A stretch of DNA of 64,000 nt from Daldinia sp. FL1419 (taxonomy: Eukaryota > Ascomycota > Sordariomycetes > Xylariales > Hypoxylaceae), in NCBI GenBank assembly GCA_025201765.1, contig MU623386.1:172499-236498 (forward strand). Direction: 5' to 3'. The notes beneath the pieces were generated by a model. It saw only the letters and a list, made by a program, of their open reading frames with translations. It was not told the origin of the DNA and searched no databases. A program made the position numbers and the translations under genes. Positions 37,884-47,804 of the stretch are shown here, one piece after another (positions within the stretch are counted from its first letter, which is position 1; each line of letters opens with the position of its first letter).

Positions 37884-38586
37884 TAGAATATTGTCCTCGC
37901 GTGGGTATCTACCCTCGCCATATACTCATCTACCTTCATGAAAAGGGGCTCCTCAACTCCCCACACATCAAAGTCATGCCGGTGACTATTTCTCCTAAGG
38001 CCGAGACGCTAGCTCCAGGAAAGCCCAAGGGCGCCGTACCTATTCTAACCTTGCCGGATGGAAGCTTTATCAAGCAGTCCGTCGCTATCCTAGACTATTT
38101 CGAAGATATATGCGACAATCCCCAGGAAGACTGGCAGAAAGATATGGCTGCCGCTGCGAAGGCCTGTATGAGAGGAAATAATGTGTGCAAGAGAGCAACA
38201 GCAAGGGAAAGCATCGCACTAGCTGATGAAGCTGCGTCTATGTCCGGGTTTGCTTGTCATAAAGGCAGCAAACTGTTCCTAGAAAGGGAGACCACAAATC
38301 CTGCTGCCCCAAGGATGGCCATAGACCTCGTAAGGAGAAACATGAAACGTCTCGAGCCTATTACGAAGGTCGGTTTGGAAGAAATAACGCTGACACGGAA
38401 AAGGTCGCTATAGCGGACTGCATGTTTTTCTCCCATCTGCAGTTCTCCAAGGAGCTATATGGGGTTGATTTAGTGTCTGGTTCAGAGCTGGTGAACCTAA
38501 AGAGGTTCCACGAAACGTTCAAGGAAAGGGATAGTGCTAGGATTCCGGAGGACTTTTACCCCCAGTATATCAAAGAACTCGCTTGA
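37884..38586 (+). pseudogene. glutathione S-transferase-like gene, broken
   Basis: The reading frame shows a GST N-terminal domain (GIYPRHILIYLHEKGLL, then GAVPILTLPDGSFIKQSVA, where the S/Q residues of the glutathione site lie). A helical middle contains ALADEAASMSGFACHKGS. At about 38380-38390 the frame breaks; the expected C-terminal helices continue in another frame (DTEKVAIADCMFFSHLQFSK, then ELYGVDL) to a stop at 38584-38586. No in-frame ATG exists between the upstream stop and the domain, and I found no splice solution for a first exon. A frameshift plus a missing start suggests a decayed gene; a sequencing error and an unseen exon 1 are alternatives. GST genes occur in natural-product clusters, and this one lies 1.1 kb from the RiPP-like locus. 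Confidence 0.6.
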
Positions 38587-39666
38587 GTCTGGCTAGAGTA
38601 ATGGCTATTTTCGAAACAGTATTATCTGGCCTAAAGGATACGTGTCTGAGGACTTTACGGAGGCTGCAACTTTGAGCAAGTTAACATTGGACCCGATATT
38701 CGAGGTGAACTGGTGGAATTAGGTAGCCTGCAGAATATAAGAGCGCACTTATTAAGAGATCCAGTCTTGATGTTATCTTGGTGCTCTCTGAACTTGTAGG
38801 TAGTAGTCCCCACAAGTGTCGACTTCCTTAAATAGTATGCCGTACGCGAATAGAACCCAAAACTAGAGGCACCGAGAATGCTTGAAACCCATGTGTCCTC
38901 TAATAGGACAATAATCATCGATGGGCCTTCTCATCGGGCCTATCAAGCGAACACCGGAACGCAACGCTATAGCTTAAACTGTCTGCAAGCTATCCGTAAG
39001 GCATCACTTGAGTGTGCCCAAGACGGCCGTCTGAATCTGGTTCACGCTTGACCATATTCGGGGCAATGCGTATTCCATCATACTTAATCCGTAGGACCCC
39101 CTGTCGACTCGTAGCGGTGTGTATATCTGTTTCGCTTGACCCACCTCCCAAATTCAATCCGTCGTTGAAGTTTAGCCAGGAACAACGGCGATCCTTCCGT
39201 GCTGTTGGGACCACGTTCCTGTATAAAAGGGCTACAGCTCAGTTCTACTTATTCCTTTGGACTTTTCATATACTCTTGGAAGGAAAGGATCGATCCCTTC
39301 GTACCAAAACTCAATAGTTACATTTCCAGAAAGCTCAACAAAGCGACGGAGGATACTCGAGTAGTTCGGGTTTCATCGTAGGCGGGCTCGTCAAGCGTCT
39401 ACCAAAACTAGTTGCATGCGTTGTTACGCGGCTTAAGTGGGAATATTCAAAGCACGTATCAAAAGCGGGCACGGAATTCATGTATGAACAGAGGAGAAAA
39501 TACGTCTCAAAGATCATTTCCATATCCCACCTTAACGGGAGACACCTGAGATATCGTAGTTACAGAAAACCGCAGCCCTAAAATTACCCGTGGATCGCTG
39601 CCTATGTTCGTCGTAACAACTCCCTTTGCCAGATTAAGTCAACCATTGAGCATACTGTCTAGGCGG
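38587..39666. other. intergenic region
   Basis: 1.1 kb between the GST relic and the 3' end of the repeat-peptide gene. Short frames up to 101 codons on both strands show no domain. Nothing further recognised. Confidence 0.45.
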
Positions 39667-39990
39667 TTAAGCAATGTTCGGGGGCTCGTTAACGATGTCT
39701 CCATCTCGCCTAGCAATGGAGGGAGGTTCGTTGATAATATCCTCGTCTCGTTTGGCAATGGAAGGTGGCTCGTTGACTATGTCTTCTTCACGTCTCGCAA
39801 TGGCAGGGGGCTCATTGACTGCCTCGTCCCATCTAGCAACGAGAGAGCTCTCGGCGATTGCTGCTTCTAAAAACGATAATTAGCTTCTGCATTCTTTATT
39901 CTGTGTATTTCATGTTAACATACTGAACGGAAGTGCCGTGGCTGCTGAGATGATAGCACACGCCAGTAGTAGCGGCCCGTTGAAGAACAT
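39667..39990 (-). CDS. candidate RiPP precursor: secreted, Kex2-processed repeat peptide (88 aa)
   Basis: Two exons on the minus strand, 39990-39924 and 39866-39667. The 57-nt intron has donor GTATGT, branch GCTAAT and acceptor TTTTAG, and 267 nt gives 88 codons. Residues 1-19 form a signal peptide (MFFNGPLLLACAIISAATA) with an Ala-x-Ala cleavage site. Residues 35-88 are four 14-residue repeats, the last lacking its basic pair: WDEAVNEPPAIA-RR, EEDIVNEPPSIA-KR, DEDIINEPPSIA-RR and DGDIVNEPPNIA-stop. RR/KR pairs are Kex2 sites, so secretion would release four related 12-mers. Kex2-repeat precursors next to a UstYa gene define dikaritin-type fungal RiPPs. The units have no Tyr or Phe; only unit 1 has Trp. 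Alternatives: pheromone-like or repellent-like secreted peptides. The product and its activity are unknown. Confidence 0.8.
39690..39856 (-). repeat. 42-bp coding tandem repeat of the precursor gene
   Basis: Four in-frame 42-nt units, each encoding 14 residues, diverged by about 20-30 percent at DNA level but strongly conserved at the NEPP and IA residues. Many differences between units are at third codon positions, suggesting the peptide sequence rather than the DNA is constrained. Confidence 0.85.
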
Positions 39991-40694
39991 ATTGGTATGA
40001 GATGTAGTTCGTCTGTGAAGAGAAAATTATTGAGTTATGTCAGTATGATGTCTTCGAGTTGGAGATGGTCTGACAATCCGTGGCCTTGGGGTTCTTGGCT
40101 AACCGTTGGTTCGGGAGCATGCCAATATATGCTGAAGAATTTCCAAAAGTCAAGTTCACGCAAGCAAAGGTGTGTGATATGTGACCGTCCCTACGAAGGC
40201 GGGTCAACTACTCCTCTAACCACGGGCATCATTGGCCTCGACAAAACCATTGGCTGTGACGAGGTCGGTTGAATAGACGTGTCTATGCAAGACGAAGGCG
40301 CTACGAGGAAATGCCGCCGTCACATCGAAAGGAATCTTCCGTAGTCTGTTCTTGGCGTATGGTTGGCGATTGCTATGTGGTTTATTCTTCAATACTACGG
40401 CGACGCATACCTGTGCTACCATGTGATTCCCTAATATATCAATGATCTGGATCCCACCTTATGCAGGCCAAGTGCTGATGGAACCCTGGATTAGGTACCT
40501 TATACGGAAGGATCATCCGCAACCGTTCCATTGGGAGATGGATAACATCTTTACTCACACGATAGGACTTACCGACTTCCCACATCTTCTTCGCCTGCAC
40601 TTATTGCTAAAAGGCTTCCCTTTCATCTCTGGCATTCGAAGTGCCTTTGATAAAACCAGAATTTCCTTCTCAAGCCATCACACCTTTAGCCCTA
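39991..40694. other. divergent promoter region of the RiPP-like locus
   Basis: 704 nt between the start codons of the precursor gene (minus) and the UstYa-like gene (plus). This head-to-head layout would allow co-regulation. Small open frames inside show no domain. No transcription-factor gene is present nearby, and no palindromic operator was identified with confidence. Confidence 0.5.
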
Positions 40695-41673
40695 ATGGCC
40701 GAAAAACACGAGTACAAGCCCTTAATGGGCGAAGAGGCAAGCGAAGATACTCAAGGCCTCGAAAACCAGCATCCTACAAATGCTACGAAAAGGACTAAGC
40801 GACTAACTCGGCTCAACATAACTTTGATCGTACTTATCTTCCTCTCACTTTCGTTGAATGTCTTGCAAATTAGCCTCTACAAGGTATTGCTCTCACATCA
40901 CGCTCAGTGCGAGTCTGAGACCTATCGGACAAAATATGGTATGATTGATGTCAACTGAAGAAGACCGAGATATCATACTCACTTTAAATTTTAGCCGGGC
41001 TACAAGAAGGAGAGGTGGACGTATTCTGGAATCAGAAAGGCGCTTACGCAGATCCCAACGATGAGGTGCGGGATCGTCTTTGGGATAGCCTAGATTTCGA
41101 CCCAGGCGTTGTCGCCGTTCCCAAACTGTGGGCAGTAGAGAAAGGGTTGGACGAAGGCGCCACATTCCCTTGGGATTCTAGCAAATCTCTCTATTTCGTG
41201 AACGCTTACCATAGCATGCATTGCATCGTATGGGACCTGTATCCTTTCCGCCAATCACATGCTAAAATCCGTCGCAGAAACAAGTATATCGAGCCTTCAG
41301 AGACTATCGGATGGGGAACCCCCCTTCGATATCGAACGGGCACGTAGTCCACTGCCTAGACCAACTACTAGCAGATATAAAATGTCAGGCGGATGACACT
41401 CTCCGCGCCACAAATGTTTCAACTCCCCACAACTCGGCTGTGTACCAAACGCATAAGTGCCGCAACTGGGACGCTTTGGAACAGTGGACGCAGAAGTATC
41501 CGAGCTGCTACCGCTACGGAAACGGCACCCTCGAAGATAACCAGCCCAGCCAGCTTCCGAGATTTAGGTTCTGTCAAGAGGGTACCCCCGAGTTGGAAAA
41601 GGCGCGGAAGTACTTTGGAAAGGGTGAAGACTGGAAGCCTATCGAAGAGAAGAAGTTTAGCTGGTTTGATTGA
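40695..41673 (+). CDS. UstYa-family (DUF3328) oxidase of RiPP cyclisation
   Basis: Three exons: 40695-40938, 40995-41227 and 41278-41673, 290 codons in phase. The N-terminal cytosolic segment MAEKHEYKPLMGEE is followed by one transmembrane helix at about residues 41-62, as in type II Golgi/ER proteins. Both family HxxHC motifs are present: HSMHC at 154-158 and HVVHC at 181-185. They lie on either side of the last splice and are joined by KQVYRAFRDYRMGNPPSISN. The following LADIKCQADDTLRATN and the C-terminal KCRNWDALEQW are typical of the family. UstYa proteins are copper-type oxidases that crosslink core peptides in ustiloxin, phomopsin, asperipin and victorin pathways. Without the 50-nt last intron the second motif would be lost, so the model is well constrained. 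An in-frame ATG at 40641 is an alternative start. Confidence 0.9.
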
Positions 41674-42726
41674 GGATCTTACAGATTAGGTACCTAGTTA
41701 TTAAATTTATTTGTATGCCACCTAATATTCAACCAAAGCCTTCAAAGAGTGATTCGTACGCCTTCGTCTACTGGGATAATGATATGTTTAGGACGGGACA
41801 AACGGTTTAACCTAACCTAGTAGGTTAGTTTGGTCGGCCACCGACGGTCCAAACTACGCCCCCTTCAAGCCAAGGACTTTCCAATATGCTTTTTTAATGG
41901 GTGGCTTGCTACATCGTCTAAACTCCGAGGTATGCATGCTCCGGTCTGTCATCGGAACCTACCCGGCTCTGCATGTTTGGGTGATACAACATGTGTTCGG
42001 ACGCATTTTCGAAGGATATCACCCTGCTACCCTGTCGAGCAGATTATGCCCGGGAACAAGCTCTTGACTCAAACTCTCATATAGCCGGATATGATCTGAC
42101 CCTCACCTCTAGGAAACAGTTTTTGGAGTACGTTACTGTCATCAGTGGCGCCAGTAGCACCAATCAACCAACAAGGAAATGTCGTGGGTGTTGCCGATCA
42201 TTTAGCATCACTTAGCATCACAGTCGATGGATTTCTCATGATTGTGGGATGTTGCAAGAAGTACTGCGATGTGCCATCGGCACGACGTCCGTTTTCCCCA
42301 GGTATAGAATCTGATCTTAGGGACCCTCCCGATTAACCCATGAAACTTAGATCTGATAGATCTGAAAATGGGCTTGATGAAGTAATAAAAAGCGATGAAA
42401 GAGATCTCTGCTCGTACAAGTAGGCCAACCATCCAGACCTATGTTTTACGTTGACGTACTAAATCCCCGACGTTACGGAAGGTAAATTAAAATGCATACG
42501 GGCCATGCAGAAGCAAAAGTGATAGCCAATGCCCTGGAAGAACTACATGGTGATTCATTTGGACGCTATGTCCGTGCACGATCCTTCCGGGTCGTGCCAC
42601 ACACCGACGCGATGCAACGCAACGTCGGTAATCATCTGACCGTGGGGGGAAAAGGGTCAGCACCGTAGTGATCCCTGAACGCCACACCCGCTACGTGTTG
42701 GAGGCCCTGCTAAGGTGTCAGCCGGT
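41674..42726. other. intergenic region
   Basis: 3' flank of the UstYa-like gene up to the MITE. It holds small unrelated open frames; a TTAGCATCAC direct repeat at 42200-42220 is the only local structure noticed. Confidence 0.45.
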
Positions 42727-43270
42727 CCCGAATTTTAATGGCGCGGTCTTGGCATTTCAACTCCTTTAGAATATATAATAGTTCTACAACCAAAATAATA
42801 ATATAAAAAATTATAAAAATTATGATTTTATTTGTAAAAAGCTTCTTTACATATCTGTAATTTTAGATTTTTAGTTGCTATAAAGACACGTTCATAATTT
42901 TGGTTTGAATATAAGGTATTAAAACAGGTTTCAAGGATTATACTATTACTCAACACAATTCAATAAAATCTAAAGATATGAAAATAATAAAAACATAAAT
43001 AAATAAATAATTCAAAATAGAACCTATTAGTTATTTTTCTTGAATTTTTAGGATTTTATTTATATTTATTATGTTGAGTTGAATATGTTGTTTCTTTAGC
43101 AATTTTGTGTGAGATGGACCCACATGACTTAGTCATGTGGCTCCAGGATTCATTCTCTAAGAGAGTTTAGTGTTTGTAAAAAAAAAAAAAACTTAGCTTT
43201 TAATACATCATCCTTTTGCAATTCAACATTTTGGGGGTAAAATGCCAAGACCGCGCCATTAAAATTCGGG
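42727..43270. mobile_element. MITE-like element with perfect 31-bp terminal inverted repeats (544 bp)
   Basis: 42727-42757 and 43240-43270 are exact reverse complements (start CCCGAATTTTAATGG, end of arm CTTGGCATTT). The interior is A+T-rich, has no open frame and contains a perfect 9-bp hairpin (CCACATGAC-TTA-GTCATGTGG) at 43120-43140. Non-autonomous size, long perfect arms and lack of coding capacity indicate a MITE. No clear target-site duplication flanks it (GGT on the left, GCC on the right), so the superfamily is not assigned. It sits between the UstYa-like gene and the MFS transporter. Confidence 0.88.
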
Positions 43271-43705
43271 GCCTACTGGGTGTTCCGGCGCGATCCATGG
43301 CACTTACTAGGTTAAAGCGCTATTAGAAGCACTAAACGATACTGACCTACGGTACGGTATAGTATGAACTGTTGTTGAAGAACTGTGCTTTGAACGACTA
43401 CGCCCGCTTATCTGCAAGACCCTGAAATTGACGGCCGTAGGGATTAACCTACTGTAGGAATATTTTCAACCTTATTTTATCCCCGTATATAATATCTTAC
43501 GCGTAAGCTTATAGAGCTAATGGTGCAGGTAGTCCAAGTATATATACATCTACATACCTAGGTAGGTAGGTAGATATTCGATTTAGGCGTGTACAGAAAA
43601 CTCTACGTCTAAACTGAGAGATCCTATATCGAGGTATTTTATCGGGATCTCTAAGCACAAACCAAAAACATAACATCATATTTTGACTGATATCTTGAAT
43701 ATCTC
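43271..43705. other. intergenic region between the MITE and the MFS gene
   Basis: About 435 nt of 3' flanking DNA including a TACCTAGGTAGGTAGGTAG cluster at 43556-43573. No gene. Confidence 0.5.
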
Positions 43706-45388
43706 CTACTCGTCAAACTTTCGTTTATCCATCGATCTCAACGCTTGGCCGTATCTCATCAAGAGCAATGGGACGGGTATGAAAGCTAACGCGATAAAAC
43801 CCAACACCGAATTGCCCCAGCCCAGTCCGAGCTTTTGATACAACGGTGGTCCTGCGAGTGGAACGAAAGTCCCACCGAGGTTTCTCAATACAGCACACCC
43901 GGCAATTGCGCTTGCAGCATATATTCCAAATGCGTCAACTAAGTAGCTTCGCACCGGAATTGTGGTGGTAACAAGACCCACGCCCAGGATCCCGGTAGCG
44001 ATGATTGGCGCCAAGAAGTGTGTGTGAACTTCGGCCGTCCAACCGTACATGAACATGCCAGCAGGAAGAATAATCCCGCCGAATATAACTGGCGGAAGAC
44101 GCTGCTCAGGTCGAACCTGTCCGGATTTGGCTTGACGACGAACCCAGAGATCGAGCGTCGCTCGACAAAAGAAAACACCAATCACGCAGCCAATACCTAC
44201 ACAGAAGTCAGCGAGTATTATAATAGTTCAGCATGCATCAGCAACTTACCAATTCCTAGGAAACTGAGGCCGACTGCACTTGATGAGAAATTGTAAACTG
44301 ATTCGAAAACGGAGGTGATGGTTGTCATAACCAGGTAGAGGTACCCATACACAACCGCAACATACAGAGACAATAGGAATAGAATAGGCGACGTAAAAAG
44401 CAATAGCAAAGGCCGCCCGCATGCCTTCTGAAGCAGTTGAAGCGGCGTATGTTCCGTTTCGTACTTAGACCTTATGTTGGGGTTATTTGTCTCCTTGCGA
44501 AGTCGCTTTGCTTTGTTTTTGAGGATCTGGACGGGATAGGTCTCGCGTAACAAGAGCAAAAAGCACATCTCAAGAAAGCCGCACAAGATGGTGATGATCC
44601 AGAAACACCATCGCCATCCCATTGCGCCTCCAAGGTAACCTCCTATAATAGGACCGACAACGGGTCCCAGCATCGTAGCAAGACCGACAATTGCCATCGC
44701 ACCTCCTCGCTGCTCAACGCGGAAGAGATCACCGACGATGCTAGGATTGAGTGCCGTAGACACGACCGCGAAACCGTTCAGGAAGCGGAATGCTACCAAC
44801 ATCTGAATATTAGTGCTCAGGGCGCACGCCGCCGAGAATACGATGCAGAGGATATTGCCGGCATGGTAAATATACAAGCGTCCGTAGAGCTCGGAGAAAG
44901 GCGCAACAACAAGCGGCCCGAAGATCTCGCCAAGTTCCCAAATCGAGACGATGAACGTTATGTAAAAGTCGTTCGTCTCATTAAACTCAGCCAAGATCTG
45001 GGGCGCAACGGGCGCACAGATGATGGTCGCCAGAGACCTAAAGATTCCACGTCAGAAAAAAAAGAAAAAAAAAGAAAGAAAAAAAGAAAAAGATTCAACG
45101 TAGATGCGATCAAGTAAATAAAACTTGCACTGCAAAATCCAACAAAGAAACCAAAATAATCAAACTCCATTTGAGTTTCGAGGACCAGTTCTGAGGATTC
45201 GATAAGTCAGTCTCGTCGCCGAAATCAACCAGGGCCCCTTGCGAGGGTTCTGATCCTTCCCGAGCCGGGTCAATCGGGGCAGACGAGATGGAGGGGGAAT
45301 TTGTGGCTTTTTCGACTACGTTGGACGCTTCCACCAACTCGGCCGATTTAGCGTCGTCGTTGAAAAACTGGCCGTCGGGTTCGCCCAT
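43706..45388 (-). CDS. MFS transporter, DHA1-type multidrug/efflux family
   Basis: Three exons on the minus strand: 45388-45129, 45037-44250 and 44196-43706, 512 codons. A long acidic cytosolic N-terminus (MGEPDGQFFNDDAKSAELVE) leads to DLSNPQNWSSKLKW, then 12 membrane segments. Family motifs include ATIICAPVAPQILAEF in TM1, WELGEIFGPLVVAPFSELYGR (motif A region) and GPVVGPIIGGYLGGAMGWRW (motif C). The first intron uses a GC donor (GT|GCAAGT) with a long T-rich tract before TTTAG; no GT donor restores the TM1 sequence in phase. An upstream in-frame ATG at 45526 would add 46 residues. It could export the product of the neighbouring RiPP-like locus; this is inference from position. Confidence 0.87.
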
Positions 45389-45996
45389 CGTGCGAATGAT
45401 TAATAGCGGTGATGTATTGGAGCGGTAGAGTGGGAGGTGTGGCATGTATGCCAAGGAGGAAAAGTCCCGGCTGCAGTATTCAAATCCAGGGGGAAAAACT
45501 GGTTGCGTGATGGTTGTTTCGTTCACTGTTACCTTTTTTTTTTCTTTTTTTGCTACGTACTACCTTGAGCTCCAAATTGCGGCAGAGAAGAGATAACTTC
45601 TGTTGGAAGATCTTCAAACAAACGGACAGGGTATTTCTTTGACGAGCCGGACGAGTAGATAAGCTACGAGATGGCTCCAGATAGGCTTCCTATTACAATG
45701 CGGAACTGTGATTGGCTAGTCGCTCATGTTGCATTCCCAAAGGAGTATACGCTAAGCCCGATTTGAGCCCTGATTGGTCGGGTCTCCGTTGGTGGGATTT
45801 TCCCTAGACCCCTTCGATTTACGAGTTATCATTTTCCGTTCTTAGGACTTACCGATGTGCATCATCACATGGATTCGATGCATCCATGTGAATTTCAAGA
45901 TTGCGAGACTATGGATGGCGAGAAATAGCGTAGCACGTTTTAGCACGTTCGAACAGGCGTCACATAGTTAACTATCTATAATTCTAATTCTATGTT
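45389..45996. other. intergenic region MFS/GNAT
   Basis: About 600 nt upstream of the MFS gene and downstream of the GNAT gene; T-run at 45534-45550. Nothing else seen. Confidence 0.5.
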
Positions 45997-46796
45997 CTAT
46001 TGGGTAGATTTGACATCCCTTGCATCCCTCTTCATGATAAACCCATGGATAGGGCACCCGAGCCTTTCCCTCTCTGCAAGAAATTCCTTAGTCGGGTTCT
46101 CTTCTTGGGCGTCGAGGCAAAAATCGCCGATAACGTAGAACCCTTGCTTCTCGTACGTGCGGCGAGCCATCTCGGTAGATTCGACGAAAGACACCAGGCC
46201 GAGTTCATCGGCTTTCCGTGTCCCCCACTCGAGCATCAAATTGGCGGCGCCGCGCCTCCTATGCGCTGAATGCACAAAGCATAGCGATATCACTGTAATA
46301 ATTTCCCGAGTGGTAAGCAGCCACGAAGCCAAGAGATATAAGTGAAACTTACGGATATGCGGCTTGTTCATTAGGACTGGGCGATGTTTTCCTAAGCAGG
46401 CGAGGAGATGATCTCCTACCTGTCGCAGAGGACCTGGTGGATATCCTCGTTCAGTACCTGCATATCGTACCGGTTTTTTCAGCTCTTCTCCAACACACCT
46501 TCAGGTAGCCAAGATGCTTTTCTTGGGGGCTGCTCTACAGCGTATGGGTTTGTCTCATAAATGATATACCGCGTGCCACCGATTACTTCACCAGTACTCT
46601 CGTCGGTAACGTAGACCCAGTGACTGCCAGGCTGCATTTTATGCCAGACCAGTTGACGAGCGCAGGCTTCCTCGGGCGAGGTGCCTTTGGTGAGTTCCCA
46701 GACGCCATTAAACGGATTGCTATAGGCCTCGTGCGCCGCGGCATTTACAGCCTTGAAATCTTCATCATTGGTGAGTTCGTGGAGTTTTAGAGACAT
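45997..46796 (-). CDS. GNAT-family N-acetyltransferase
   Basis: Three exons on the minus strand: 46796-46499, 46457-46353 and 46292-45997, 232 codons. Introns are very short (41 and 60 nt). The first has donor GTGTGT and acceptor ATGCAG and removes an in-frame TGA. The protein begins MSLKLHELTNDEDFKAV and has a VYVTDESTGEVIGGTRYII beta hairpin. The acetyl-CoA motif A is LCFVHSAHRRRGAANLMLEW, with the R/Q-x-x-G-x-G/A loop as RRRGAA. Motif B follows as ESTEMARRTYEKQGF. It transfers acetyl from acetyl-CoA to an unknown amine. The 41-nt first intron is the least certain element, but the joined sequence fits the family. Confidence 0.8.
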
Positions 46797-47804
46797 GGCG
46801 AATAAGAACGACGGGAGAGCATAAGGTTGGAAGGAAGCCGAAAGAGAGGACGGGTCGAAGCTGAAGATCAAACTCGCAAAAGCAAAGCTTTCATTTCATT
46901 TTCATGCCCCTCCAACAAACAATAATACTTCTCCGATCGGACGTAAAAGACTGTCACGTGCCATTTCATCTTCTCAGTTCTGTATCTCAGTTCTGTATGT
47001 TGTAAGTACCGCAGTCCTGTTTGTGATGTACAGGTACCCAAGCAAACCTAACACGGGCCATCCAATCGCATTTGTAGATGTATTGAATCAAACAGAGAGA
47101 TTATTAGCTAAGCCACACTACGACGGGTTGAAATGCGACCAGTAATAGGGCGTAGCGCCTTGTTTCTGAATGGTTACATTTCACCTCCTTGGCTTACATG
47201 AAGTCAGTCAGTAAGCACAGAAAAAATAAAATGGTTGCATCTCCAATGCTTAGCTTAATGCTTAGCACCTGGAGCAACCTATCCGGTCTATACGGGCGTC
47301 CTCTATCTGCATTTTCGGTAGCAGCCAAGGGTAGTAATGCCAACCTTCCTCTCGTGGTATTTGCTTCTCCCACATGCATCGTCCTCTTGAAAAAAACGTG
47401 TGCTCGATGCAACGCTTCCTTCTTTTCTCTTCTGTTCCCGGGATTACCTATTATACCTGCTTCTTATAATCTAGTCGTGCGCAATTCCCCACCCGTGTTT
47501 CTACGATACAATATCGAAAATTGCCAGCCGTCTAATATGATCTACATTCAGCACAGGAGCTGACCCCTCGGTTCGTGTAAGAAAAGAAAAGTGACGTTTT
47601 TGGGTCGCCTGAATCCTTCTGTAGCAACGCCTGCACTGTCACCCAGCCGACTGCTGAGTTAATTACAATAGGCAACCCACCGCAGAATCCAATCTAATTG
47701 TCTCGGTTTTCTCCTTTTGATCGCACTCGCCATTCTGTATTAGTATGTGATATATTCGAGTAGGCGAGAGAGACGACAACAAGCAGGACCATGATTACGG
47801 CTCA
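46797..47804. other. divergent intergenic region
   Basis: 1 kb between the GNAT gene and the PTH11-like gene. A 124-codon frame at 47189-47563 has no recognisable domain and poor codon use. Nothing else seen. Confidence 0.5.

Noticed and set aside
39674..39883. Plus-strand open frame with a repeated MEGGSLTMSSSRLA-like unit
   Set aside because: It is the antisense shadow of the 42-bp repeats of the precursor gene; the minus strand has signal peptide, intron and dibasic sites, the plus strand has none.
39667..39990. Alpha-factor-type mating pheromone precursor
   Set aside because: Architecture is similar (signal peptide, KR-separated repeats), but the units lack the Trp/Cys-rich pattern of Sordariomycete alpha pheromones and the neighbour is a UstYa gene.
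47189..47563. 124-codon plus-strand frame
   Set aside because: No domain, poor codon bias, and no splice partners; located in the promoter region of the PTH11-like gene.
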